Origin: Anniella stebbinsi
Taxonomy: Eukaryota > Chordata > Lepidosauria > Squamata > Anniellidae
Length of the DNA: 64,000 nt
Assembly: GCA_029215795.1 (NCBI GenBank)
Contig: JARDYH010000001.1
Span: 191,525,654 to 191,589,653 of the forward strand
Direction of reading: 5' to 3'
Part shown: piece after piece, positions 47,528 to 57,756 of the stretch
Numbering within the stretch: the first letter of the stretch is position 1
Layout: each line of letters starts with the position of its first letter
Made by a program: the position numbers and the translations under genes
Notes under the pieces: model-generated
Seen by the model: the letters and a program-made list of their open reading frames with translations, nothing else
The model's database searches: none
Told to the model about the DNA's origin: nothing

Positions 47528-49376
47528 CATTCAATGTTAATTTTTGATGTTGCAAATCTTTAGCCTTCAAGTGGTTCTCTGATTTTATCATGTGATTACG
47601 CATTCACAAAAAGACACTCGTTCTATGTAAATGATAGATAAAGGCTGAATCGTGGCAATTTTACCCTCAAAAATTAAGGAAGTAATTCCCACTGAACTCA
47701 GTAAGCATCTACAGAAGATGGGGAAGTCCTGTGGAATGGTCCCCACAAACAGGGTGAAGAATTTTGAGAGTCCATTTCTGCACAGCTCTAGTTCAAATGC
47801 ACTCTAGGTACAGACAGAAGGGTATTCAAACATGTAACTACTCCCACCTACTGTTTGAAATGGTACAGTCCAGGAAATGTTTTAATGATGTTCTGATAGG
47901 CTGGATCTTAATTCCAAGTAAACATGGATAGGATTGGGCTGTCTCTCAGAAATGGTTTAATAGATTGGTTTTGCCCTAATATGTGCACTCCGCAGGCAGC
48001 ATAAGCTGGTCATGAATCATTTTCCATATAAATGCTAAACTATGAATACTGAAACACAGTCTTGAATTACATATTAAAAATGAAACATTAAATAATCTTC
48101 TGAACGATGCTTGTTTACACAAATACAGGGGGCTCTAAAATAAGTGACATATGATAGCTCGAGCATAATCCAATCCATAATCAAATTTATGTTGTGAAGA
48201 ATTTAATTATTTGCGGTGATGATTATATGCATCACAAGGAATACCAGCTATGAAAGTGTGTGTAAATATGAAGAGCATATGCAAATACAGCAAACAGACT
48301 TACAATTTATTTTAATGAGAAAATGGAAGTTTATTGCGAGGAAATTATTGAAAATGCTCTTTATTATTCAGCCACTATGAATCCCCATCTACTACCCTTG
48401 ACCCTGAAGGCTATTTCACGAAAGCATGAGTAGGTATAAACCATGGCATTTATAAATCCTCTGCCCTGGGCGCCAGGCCAGGATATCTGCTTAATTCCCT
48501 TACTTAACTGTCCATTAGAAGGAAGCTTTGATAAAAATGAAGTTGCCTTCTTTGAGGCTGTAAGAAGAACATGCATAGTTTCAGTCATTTGCACAGCAGC
48601 CCCTGAGAAAGGAAATATGACCTTTAAGACCCAATCCTGTAGGTCACTTCAGCAGCAAATAATAAGTTGGGATGGCACACAATGACATTTGGCAGAATCA
48701 CAACCTACGGTCTTCATCACAAGCGAACCAAAATACCGCATCTGCACAATTATGTGGCTGCCATTATTATGCTGTCACGGCCAGATGGTGCAGTTTATTA
48801 CAGAAATGGGTAAAAACTAGGAGAGGAGGTGGCAGACTGGAGGGGTTGTCTTCTAAACCCAATTTATTCCCTATACCCGCCTACCAGAACTGAAGCTCAA
48901 GGCTTAAAAGAAGTAGAAAGGGTACACCTTCCTGAATACCATATGACTGCTAAAGCAGGTTACACCAGAGTGATTAGGTGTAATCAGGATACCTAGTATT
49001 GATCTGTGAGGACCTTGAGCACTTAATTTAATGGATGGGTAAGAAAGCAGCATATATGAAGAATCAGTTTACACTTTAAAGATACTTTGCAATGTAACTC
49101 TTTGAGGAAACTAATGTGGTATAATAAAATTTGTTTTTGTTTAGATTGATTATTATAGAAGATTATAATTAAAAATGGATATTACATTGGTGGTTTTTTA
49201 TTTGATACCTTGTTAATAAAATTATTTTAAAAACCAAATTAATACAAAAAATCCCTCCAAGTTCTCTAGAGTCACCATCAAATAACCTTTCTAAAAATTC
49301 TACATGCTTTTCCACCCATTTTTATTCTATCATCAAAACAGAGTCAACATACAGACGTTTACAAAGAGCTACATAC
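47528..49376. other. intron, no gene seen
   Basis: Non-coding up to the donor of SPAG16 exon a. Confidence 0.5.
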
Positions 49377-49562
49377 CTGTTTAGGTCCCATACTTTGCTA
49401 GTTTTATCCATAGAGGCAGAAGCCACAAAATCTCCGCATGAATGCCAGGTGCAATCCCACGCAGCATAGCTGTGACCTTCTAAGGTCAGAATGCATCCGC
49501 CCTTTGTGAAGTCCCATATTCGAACGGTTGTATCCCCACTTGAAGTAACCAGTTTTGTTCCA
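49377..49562 (-). CDS. SPAG16: SPAG16 internal coding exon a (WD repeats)
   Basis: On the minus strand this 186-bp segment is open and encodes two WD-repeat blades ending in VRIWDF and SKVWDL, with the GH dipeptide of 'LEGHSYAAWDC' between them. The residues match the C-terminal beta-propeller of SPAG16/PF20, a component of the axonemal central apparatus needed for sperm and ciliary motility (family knowledge). Splice signals bracket it: an acceptor 'caatgacag' ends at 49563 and a donor 'CAG|gtatgt' begins at 49376. The exon starts with the last base of a Ser codon and ends two bases into another (AG), which the T at the start of exon b completes as Ser. It therefore precedes the exon at 13301-13427. 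The WD core is intact, with no stop. Another WD protein is possible, but the blade sequences and the in-frame junction fit SPAG16 best. Confidence 0.93.
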
Positions 49563-49882
49563 CTGTCATTGAAAATAAAAAGTCACGGTTACACACCTGA
49601 AAATTCTTAGACAGCAAAAACAAAAGCAAAAAGACCCCACCAGGCTAATATGATGAATGTCTATATTTTTCATCTCTTAAAACAAATTGTACGGCATTAG
49701 AAAATATTCATCTGCTTTGGAAACTCCATTAGGACTTCTAATAATAGCTTATTATAACCTTTCTTGAAATTGATTCTAAAATTAATGTTAAAGTATTTCT
49801 GTGTTACTTGTGATTATGTTTATTAAGAACAACAACAACAACAACAACAACAATAAACAACACATTTATGTCATATTTTCAA

Positions 49883-50280
49883 GGAGCAATCCTATTTCCC
49901 CCAGATAGTGTCTGGGGGGGGGGGGGGGAACGGTCACATACAATAGTTTGGTTAATGGGCTTCAAGGTCAGAAAGAGGGCTCCAGACGCTGCACTTACTA
50001 CCCCATCCTCCTCATTGCTGGCGTAGTGTTCGCCGTGCCAGCTGTTTCTCTGCTCTTGTAAATGGAATGCAAAGATGGGGAAAAGGGGCGTTACTGGGGG
50101 TGGGAGGTGAGGAGACCAAGGCATCATTCAAACAAGGAATCCCTTGGCCATCCCAGCCTCCTCCCTCCCTGAAGCCTCCGCTAGATGGGAGATGTGCCAG
50201 CCGTTTGGAATAGGATAACTGTAAGCCTCTGAGTACAGAGGTTTATAAGTAGACAGGGCAGATCACGTAGGGTTGTGCCC
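49883..50280. mobile_element. Harbinger-like MITE, copy 2
   Basis: Left end GGAGCAATCCTAT, right end GGGTTGTGCCC followed by TTA. The inside matches 16673-17072 ('aaaggggcg' and 'gatgggagatgtgcc' regions, 'gtaagcctctgag'). The left TTA is not preserved. A poly-G run lies near 49915. Confidence 0.7.
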
Positions 50281-50284
50281 TTAT

Positions 50285-50400
50285 GCATTCAAAACACTTC
50301 ACTGCTGTAATCCTTACAATTACCCTATAAGGGTCAGTATGATTATCCCCACACTGTAGAGGGAGAGCTGAGGCAGAGAGTTTATGACAGGGATGAGTGA
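50285..50400 (-). repeat. SINE fragment, antisense
   Basis: 'cttacaattaccctataagg' and 'gattatccccacactgtaga' with 'gagctgaggcagagag' form the conserved core of MIR-like or tRNA-type SINEs, seen in reverse. Promoter boxes are absent. Confidence 0.5.
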
Positions 50401-50406
50401 GATGGA

Positions 50407-50586
50407 AAATGCAGGTTGCTTACCTGTAACTGTAGTTCTTCGAGTGGTCATCTGTGCAGTCACACATATGGGCTCGCGCCGGCGCCGAGCTCGCTTCGGG
50501 AAACTTCTATCTAGCTAGGATTCTTGGCGGGAACCCCTCCCCCCGCCGTCCTACTGCGCATGCTCGGGGTCCCGCCTACCTCAGTT
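50407..50586. repeat. DIRS copy B terminus and ITR (element 3' side)
   Basis: 'aaatgcaggttgcttacctg' outer extension, then the ITR body shared with 56083-56208. Confidence 0.95.
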
Positions 50587-50713
50587 CCCTGAGACCGCTA
50601 GGCCTCGCGACCAAGGCAATGATAAAGGTATGCAACATATTTTAACTATTTGAGCATGCCAGAGTCAACTTGACAACAGAACAGCGATGCCAAGAGGGGA
50701 CGGCGGGTGGGTT

Positions 50714-50806
50714 GTGTGACTGCACAGATGACCACTCGAAGAACTACAGTTACAGGTAAGCAACCTGCATTTCTTCTTCGTGGTCTCTGTGCATCACACA
50801 TATGGG
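50714..50806. repeat. DIRS copy B internal complementary region
   Basis: 50714-50772 is the exact reverse complement of 50407-50465 (59 bases). 50771-50806 is the exact reverse complement of 56197-56232 (36 bases). The two parts overlap by TT. This is the fused-ends structure that serves in DIRS to template completion of a circle. Confidence 0.95.
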
Positions 50807-50853
50807 CGAGTAATAAGCCAACTTACCGGAGGTGGGAGAAGCACGCTGTGTGG

Positions 50854-51880
50854 TCATTGGCATATTGAAGATAGGACTGCTCTGCCGAAGGAGGAGTCCC
50901 GACGCGCTCTGACATCCAAACGATAATGCTTCACAAAGGTAGAGGCATTAGCCCAAGTGGCCGCCTTACACAGGTCAGAGACTGTCGCGCCATGAAGAAG
51001 CGCCGTGGAGGCTGCCTGTCCCCTGGTAGAGTGGGCAACTAGCCCAGTAGGCACTTCTTTACCCCGGAGTTGGTACGATAGGGTGATCGTGTCGACAATC
51101 CATTTGGAGAGGCGTTGCGGGGATACAGGTAAGCCTTTCCACCAAAGCAAATAAAGAGTTGTCGTGACTTGCGAAACTCTTCTGAGCGGAATTTGTAGAA
51201 GGCGAGAGTCCTTCGAACGTCCAGAGTGTGTAACGTGGAGCATAACGGATCTTGGGATGCTTTGAAGAAGGTGGGTAACACAATATCTTGATTTATATGA
51301 AAATCAGAGGTCACTTTAGGAACAAAGGAAGGAGGAGGACGTAGGACGACCTTATCGCGGAAAAACTGTGTGTATGGAGGGTCGACAAGTAAAGCTGCAA
51401 GCTCCGACGCGCGTCTTGCGGACGTGATGGCAACAAGAAAGGCCGTCTTGAGCGTCAACAAGCGAATATTGGTTGTGGCTAGTGGCTCAAAGGGCTTAGC
51501 GGACAACGCTGCCAACACCAGCGAAAGGCTCCACTGTGGAACCAGCGGACGAGCGGGTGGGAAGAGATTGTGTAGGCCCCTAAGGAACGCCTTCGCCAAA
51601 GGGTGAGTGAATGCCGAGACTCCATCGATGAGGGGATGGTGAACTGCAATGGCCGATAGATAGACGCGAATAGAGGATAGTCTTAGGCCTGCAGCATGGA
51701 GAGAGTGGAGGAAAGCAATTGCGTCAGTAATAGAGGCCGAAGCGCTATTGAAGCCCCTGGCAGACGCAAAAGCTTGGAATCGTCTCCATTTTGCCAAGTA
51801 AGATGACCTAGTCGAGGGCTTCCTGGAGGCGTCCAGAATAGCCTTTATGCCTTGGGGTAAAGTTATCCCTCGCCAGAGGG
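50854..51880 (-). pseudogene. DIRS copy B tyrosine recombinase, one frameshift
   Basis: The first frame (open from 52277, overlapping the RT C-terminus) gives RSSYLAKWRRFQAF, SIRVYLSAIAV and box I with the catalytic Arg in ITSARRASELAAL. Around 51130 one base is missing relative to copy A, after 'CFGGK'. The rest is in the frame 51243-50854, with LPVSPQRLSKW, box II HSTRGQAAS, and nucleophile Tyr in FVKHYRL. All catalytic residues are kept. The start is uncertain; the conserved domain begins near 51880. The stop lies 48 bp before the internal complementary region. Confidence 0.9.
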
Positions 51881-53871
51881 CAGGAGTCTCCAAGCCATGA
51901 GGCGCAGTGTCTGTATGTCCGGGTGTAGTATCCTGCCACTGTCCCTGGAGAGAAGGTCCGGAGAGGCTGGGAGACGCCAAATGCGGCGGCCCGCTAGTCT
52001 GCGTAGAGGCGTGAACCATGCTTGGCGTGGCCACCACGGTGCAACCAGGATCGCATTGGCTCGATGGCGTCGGACTCGTGTGACTGTTTTCGCTATCAGG
52101 GGAATTGGAGGAAACATGTAAAGAAGGCCCTGCGACCAGTCCCATAGGAAGGCGTCTCCTAAGGAGTCGCGACCGATGCCCGCCCTGGACAATAAGCCTG
52201 GCAGACGCTGTTGCCTGGGGTTGCAAAAATGTCGATCTCCGGCGTGCCCCAACGGGCAAAGAGACGATCGAGAACACGGGGGGCTAATTCCCATTCGTGG
52301 GTGTCTTTGAAGGATCGGCTTAATTCGTCCGCCATGACGTTGTCTGTCCCTGCTATATGCAGAGCTGAGAGCCGTATGTTTTTTGTGATCGCCCAGCGTA
52401 AAATGTCCATGGTGAGGTGAAGCAGGCGCGGGGAGCGGGTGCCCCCTTCCTTGTTGATGTACCACACCACGGATGTGTTGTCTGAGAGCACCCTCACGTG
52501 GTGTCCTCGTAGCTGGGGGAGGAAAGCCCGGAGGGCTTTCTTGACAGCGAGAAGCTCTAGCTTGTTTATGTGTAGGGAGCTCTCTGAATGTGACCATCTT
52601 CCCTGTATGAACAGATCGTCCAGGTGTGCTCCCCAGCCTTGCAGCGATGCGTCGGTCGTGACGATCCTGGAGGGACCGGAATCGACGAAAGGCAGTCCTT
52701 GTGACAGGTTTTGCGGATGTGCCCACCAGAGGAGCGAGCGTTGGACGTGGTGCGGAATGGTAAGTACCAGCTTGCGCGGGTTCTGTAATGGCGTATAGTG
52801 GTTCAATAGGAGTTGCTGGAGAGGGCGCATTCTTAGTCGCGCCCATCTGACCACGAAAATGGCCGCAGCCATAAGCCCCAGGAGTCGTAAGATAGTGAGG
52901 GCTGTTGCCCGCGGTCGGGTACTCAGTCTGGCCGCTAAGTGCCGTAGGGTCTCCAATCTGTCTTGGGGGAGGAAGGCTCGTGTGACAGAGGAGTCGAGAT
53001 GGACTCCGATGAACTGAAGCGCTGTGGCAGGTTGAAAAACTGATTTTTCGTAATTTATCTGCAGGCCTAAGGAAGAGAGAATGGACTCCACGGTATTGAT
53101 GTCTGCGATAGCTTGGTGACGAGTGGGAGAGACGACTAGCCAGTCGTCCAGGTAAGGATAGACCTCTATGTTGATGGATCGGAGGTGTGCACAAACAACT
53201 GCCATGCATTTGGTGAACACCCTTGGGGCTGTTTTTAGTCCGAAAGGGAGGACTACGAATTGGTAGATGTGCGACCCGATGGCGAACCGGAGGTATTTTT
53301 GGTGGTCGTCGCGGATGGCTATGTGAAAGTAGGCATCCTTGAGGTCGATCAGCGTAAACCAACTGCCTCGTCTGAGGAGTGGCAGGATGGCAGAGAGCGT
53401 GATCATGCGAAACTTTTGGGGTCTGATAAATTTGTTCAGACTGCGGAGATCCATAATAGGACGAAGTCCCCCGTCCTTCTTGTGCACTGTGAAATATCGG
53501 GAATAAAACCCGTGGCTTGCCTGATGAGTTGGAACAGCTATGATCGCGCCTTTGTTCAACAAGGCCTGTGTTTCCTGGCGCAGTGTATTTGATGGAGGCG
53601 TGGTTTTGACAGTGCCTAGAGGAGGGAGGACTTCGAAGTCTATTGCGTAACCGCGTTGCACGATTTGTAGAACCCAGCGGTCGGTGGTAATGGAAGCCCA
53701 AGTATGGTAAAAAGGCTGGAGCCTGTTTAATGACAGAATGGAGACCCGTCGGGGTAAGTCAAAGACGGCGTTTTTGAGGCTGGGCCTGCTTTTGGCGAGA
53801 TTGCGCGTACCGAGGAGCGGACTTGTGCTGGTAAGAAGTCGATGCACTCGGTTGTTGGTAGCGTTGCCCAC
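51863..53871 (-). pseudogene. DIRS copy B reverse transcriptase / RNase H, one frameshift
   Basis: The frame 53871-52159 (570 codons) has RT motifs FTLIDLKDAYFHI, LPFGLKTAPRVFTK and PYLDDWLVV, then RNase H with VTTDAS, ELLAVKKAL, LSDNTSVVWY and an Asp in HIAGTDNVMAD. A one-base deletion near 52190 (after AYC) shifts it. The other frame continues RDSLGDAF, YMFPPIPLI and LVAPWWPRQAWF and stops at 51863. This tail is conserved with copy A and, by position, could be the remnant of the methyltransferase-like region known in some DIRS elements. It overlaps gag by 113 bp in another frame. Confidence 0.92.
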
Positions 53872-55912
53872 GCTCCTGACCCTGCCGCGGTTGGTAAGGT
53901 AGCGGTCTGTACCACTTCCGTGGCCAGAAGGATTGTGCCGGAGGTTGGCTGAACCCCATCTTTTTTGCGGTCATCTTTGCCTTATGGATTGTATCCATTG
54001 TAGAATCGGTTTGGGTATTGAATAACCCCTCTCCGTCAAAGGGCAGATCTTCGATTTTGTTCTTTGTCTCAATCGGGAGATTAGCTGAGCGTAGCCACGC
54101 ATGCCTGCGGAGGGCAACAGCTCCGATCATGGCCTTTGAGCCTGAATCCACCTGGTGTCTGGCAGTTGTCATCTGCTGCTTTGATAATCGGACAGCCTCC
54201 GCCTGGAAGACGCGTGCCAGGTCTCGCTGGTCGTCTGGCAGATAATCAGTCAGGTTGGAAATCTTCTGCCAGAGAAACAACTGGTACCTGGCCATCATGG
54301 CCTGGTAATTAGATGTTTTCATCACCAGGGCCGCCGAAGAGTATATTCTTCTCCCAAAAGAGTCGAGTTTACGGCCCTCTTTGTCAACAGGGGCTGCATG
54401 AGATCGACCAGACCGTCCTTGGGAGGCCTCCACCACAATGGAGTTTGGCTTAGGGTGAGTGGCCAGGAACGGGGCTTCCATTTCCTTTACCTTGTAAAGG
54501 GCGTCGAGCCGTTTTGAGGTAGGAGGCAGCGTCGCTGGGTTAGACCAAGATTGTTTGGCCGTCTTTAGCAATGTGGGGACCAATGGGAGCGTCAATTGAG
54601 GTGTTGGATCAGTCCTCATGACGTCGTAAATATCCCCTTCCTCTTCCTCGGGCTGTTGGACGTCTATCCCCAATGATTGGGCGAGCCGGAGCATTTGCTC
54701 ATTGAAGCCTCCTAATTCCATGGTTGGAGAGGCTCCCTCTTCAGTTGCAACGTCCTCTGTCGGTGACGGTATTGACGGCGCAGGCGACAAGATTGAGGAC
54801 GGGTCCGACTCGTAATCGTCTGAGGACGGCGATGGTAGCGAGCGCCGGTACCGAGAGACGACGGATTGCTCCGGTACCGAGGAGACTTGGGACTGATTGC
54901 GCCGACGCGCCGGTGCCGGGAGGAGTGAGGCTGTACGGCGAGGTGGTACTGGTGGAGGCATGCTGTGTGAAAGATCTGAGCCGCGGTCCCAATCCTGGGA
55001 TGCGGAGCGCGATCGCGACCAACGATGGCGCATCGGTACCGAAGCCTCGGTACCGATGGGGTCGGAGTATTCCTCGTCGACGACGATGACGTCCGAGCCG
55101 AAAGGGAGGATGTCCGGCGAAGGCGGCTCTGTCGGTACCGGCGACGGCAGCGAAGATGGCCGAGATGGTGACGGAATCGGCGTCGAATGGCCTGGCAGGG
55201 GTTGCGTATGAGATGGAGAGCGACGCTTCGACCCCGAAGGGTGGTCCGTCGGCAGCGAAGAGGGACGCTTCTGTGGCTTGGATGCTTTGGAAGCCGACGG
55301 TAACGAGGCCGGTACCGATGAAGACTTTTTTGGTAATGAGGCCGGTACCGATGAAGGCTGTTTCGGTAGCGCGGTGCTCATCGGGTCGAGTGACGCTGAG
55401 GAGTGTTTCTTCGGTACCGAAGGCTTCGATGTCGAAGGTCTCGTTGACGTCGATGGCCCTGTTTTCGCTGTTTTTGTCGAAGTCGATGAATGCTTCGATT
55501 TTTTTGCCGTTTTTCCCTTCTTTTGCCTAGGAGGAGGGGAAGATGACGGCAACGATGCCTGAGCTGTGGTCCGAAAGGAGGCCAAGTCAGGAGTTGCTGG
55601 GCGTGAGCGAACGCCGGGCGATAGCCCTCGCTCCCCAGAGGATGATGGCCTCGGTTCCATACGGCCAGTACTCGGGCGGTCAATGGCGGAGAGGGCTTTA
55701 CTCCAGAGCAGGCTGCGTAACCGGTCTGCTCTGTTTCTTCTGGTCTGCCTTGAAAATTTCATGCAGTGGGAGCAGGATTCCGTGATATAGCCTTCCCCCA
55801 AACAACCCAGGCAGAGCGAATGTCCGTCCGTAAGGGCGAGTTTGGCGCGGCAGCCAGAGCAGCGCTTGAAGAGCGCGGTCTGCGCCATAGGCCGCAGAGA
55901 GAAAACTAACAA
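53759..55912 (-). CDS. DIRS copy B gag-like protein, intact frame
   Basis: 717 codons without a stop, or 709 from the second Met at 55888 (MAQTALFKRCSGC), which sits just before the conserved domain. The N-terminus has three Cys pairs (CSGC, CLGC, CSHC) with a His in DGHSLC, likely a zinc-binding fold. Residues about 90-380 are a Ser/Pro/Lys-rich low-complexity region. Residues about 400-640 are conserved with copy A (EQMLRLAQSLGI, TLLKTAKQSWSNPA, MMARYQLFLWQKI). The C-terminus is basic, ending QPQKRRL. Gag of DIRS elements is thought to package the RNA; that is family knowledge. No frameshift is seen. Confidence 0.9.
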   Translation of the reverse strand: MLVFSLRPMAQTALFKRCSGCRAKLALTDGHSLCLGCLGEGYITESCSHCMKFSRQTRRNRADRLRSLLWSKALSAIDRPSTGRMEPRPSSSGERGLSPGVRSRPATPDLASFRTTAQASLPSSSPPPRQKKGKTAKKSKHSSTSTKTAKTGPSTSTRPSTSKPSVPKKHSSASLDPMSTALPKQPSSVPASLPKKSSSVPASLPSASKASKPQKRPSSLPTDHPSGSKRRSPSHTQPLPGHSTPIPSPSRPSSLPSPVPTEPPSPDILPFGSDVIVVDEEYSDPIGTEASVPMRHRWSRSRSASQDWDRGSDLSHSMPPPVPPRRTASLLPAPARRRNQSQVSSVPEQSVVSRYRRSLPSPSSDDYESDPSSILSPAPSIPSPTEDVATEEGASPTMELGGFNEQMLRLAQSLGIDVQQPEEEEGDIYDVMRTDPTPQLTLPLVPTLLKTAKQSWSNPATLPPTSKRLDALYKVKEMEAPFLATHPKPNSIVVEASQGRSGRSHAAPVDKEGRKLDSFGRRIYSSAALVMKTSNYQAMMARYQLFLWQKISNLTDYLPDDQRDLARVFQAEAVRLSKQQMTTARHQVDSGSKAMIGAVALRRHAWLRSANLPIETKNKIEDLPFDGEGLFNTQTDSTMDTIHKAKMTAKKMGFSQPPAQSFWPRKWYRPLPYQPRQGQERGQRYQQPSASTSYQHKSAPRYAQSRQKQAQPQKRRL

Positions 55913-55928
55913 AACTTATCTAATTTAA

Positions 55929-55952
55929 ACTGTTTTTTTTTTTTTTTTTTTT
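55929..55952. repeat. T-tract in DIRS copy B leader
   Basis: A run of just over 20 T on the plus strand, meaning an A-tract in the element's sense strand, 17 bases or more upstream of the gag Met. Confidence 0.95.
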
Positions 55953-56082
55953 ACTAAACTTACACCTAGCTAACTAACTAACAAGAAGGTAACAGTAAAA
56001 ACTAAGTTTTTTTCGTCTTCTTACAGGTCTCCGACAGAGGAGGAAGTCTCCCGCGAGGCGTTCAGCTAAGCGGTCGAAGAAG

Positions 56083-56232
56083 AACTGAGGTAGGCGGGAC
56101 CCTGAGCATGCGCAGTAGGATGGCGGGGGGAGGGGTTCCCGCCAAGAATCCTAGCTAGATAGAAGTTTCCCGAAGCGAGCTCGGCGCCGGCGCGAGCCCA
56201 TATGTGTGATGCACAGAGACCACGAAGAAGAA
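56083..56232. repeat. DIRS copy B terminus and ITR (element 5' side)
   Basis: Inverted partner of 50461-50586, with the outer extension ending 'ccacgaagaagaa'. Confidence 0.95.
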
Positions 56233-57755
56233 CTAGGGAGTTTCTGATTTATAACTTAGTTTCAGAAGCTTGCACAAAAGATATGGGGCAGGTTGAGAGA
56301 GGCATACGGGACCTCTGTGAGGTTCCAGTGATATCCAGAGCATGACAGGGTGCAAATTTCAGAGCTGGGCTTGCAGAATTTGGGCGTTTTGTGTGTGTGT
56401 GTGTGTGTGTGTGTATCATCTATATTTTAAAACAAATAATTTGTTTTAGCCAAGCACACTTCCAAAGTTTTATGAAGAAATAAATGTTAAAAATTATTTC
56501 CATCGCAAATTAAAATGCCAACCAAGCTATCGCTTCAAAATAACCCTTTCCTCCAAAACACATTTCCGAGAGGAAGAAAGAAAACATCTAGTTAGATGTA
56601 CATGTCTAATCTCCATATGCATTAGTTTTACTATATAATGTGTTTAATAGAAGTCTTTTGTGGAGTGTTTAATAAAGGTATTATCAATTTAATAGAAGCA
56701 GAGAATTAAATTCATTATCATGAATGGTGTGTAACGGGGCACTTTCCCAACAGCATCTTACACTAGAACCCAGAACTATTAACCTGCCACTCACACTGCA
56801 GAGCCCCTCCCTTTCCTTCTTACAGCCTCCTCCAACGTCATCAAATGGTTGCCCGGGGTTACATTTTTAGAAAACCAGGAAAAATAATTTAAACTTAAAT
56901 AAGATGCTGCTAGAAATGTCTCCGCTTTTTGATCCATCATAAATGAGAACCGTATGTTAGTATATTATTAATAATACTACAGACGAAGACAGGTTAAAAC
57001 AGACTTTGAAATAGCTTCATTTATTTGAAAGTGCTGCAAAACATGGATATAAAATGGCTGTGCTTTTACAAATATTATTTAAAGATATGAAACATTATCC
57101 AAAGCACCTTATTTATTTATTTTTCAAAGGAAGTAAATCAGGCTTCATTTGCAGACATTTCTTTAGACTGCTATTCCTCTGACAGGGAGGTTTTATTAAG
57201 ATACTCCAGTAAATCATGTCCTTATATTACATGGATATAAATGTCTAAAAAAATGTCCTTCATAGAATGCAGGGTCCCAAGGTTGCACATGCTCAAGATT
57301 CTTATAGATTTGTTCATTTGGAATTAACTCCCACTGTGTTAATCAACAGGACTTACTACTAGAGATGTGAGCAAAGGATTGAAGCATTAGTTTACCAACC
57401 TGAAGTTTTGAGATGGGGAGAGGGGGAATCTTCACAGAAATACATTGGGAATCGCTTTCAGCTTTTCTCTGCTTTTTCCTGAAATCGGCTTTGATCTACC
57501 AGTGGCACACTAATCTATACCAGATATGAGACGCTTGATCCTCGCCCCCGTTTCCCCTGCTCAGGGACAGGAAATGTATTGTAAGAGATATCAGGCATCC
57601 ACAGAAATGGCACAGAGCCCTTTTTCCCGTAATCCCACCAAGAAGTATGTTTGCCAGTCTTTATCCACAGAAACAAACCTCCATATAGCTAAAGTGCTAA
57701 ACAGTTAAAGTGTTAAAACAGTGAATCTTTAACATATCCCAATGCTGAATGAGAA
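56233..57755. other. intron, no gene seen
   Basis: Non-coding, with (GT)n at 56389-56416. Confidence 0.5.
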
Positions 57756-57756
57756 T

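Larger units (their letters stand above)
13428..49376 (-). other. SPAG16: SPAG16 intron, about 36 kb, filled with transposons
   Basis: This is the interval between the donor of exon a and the acceptor of exon b. I see no other host exon in it. It holds MITEs, CR1 and L2 fragments, SINEs, a provirus and LTR elements, annotated separately. Confidence 0.88.
50407..56232 (-). mobile_element. DIRS-type retrotransposon, copy B (structurally complete)
   Basis: A 5.8-kb element on the minus strand. Order in its own sense: left ITR, leader, gag, RT/RNase H, tyrosine recombinase, internal complementary region, right ITR. The ITR body is 126 bp (50461-50586 against 56083-56208) with two mismatches, both at CpG. 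The outer ends differ (54 bases on one side, 24 on the other), and the internal region carries both. No target duplication is seen, as expected for tyrosine-recombinase integration. It lies 844 bp upstream of the acceptor of SPAG16 exon a, in sense with the gene. There is one frameshift in RT/RNase H and one in the recombinase. Confidence 0.96.

Noticed and set aside
54724..55562. Plus-strand open frames of 94-124 codons
   Set aside because: They are antisense to the DIRS gag low-complexity region and reflect its codon bias; no motif.
50390..56250. Target-site duplication around DIRS copy B
   Set aside because: Flanks do not match beyond the AA shared with the ends, as expected for this element type.
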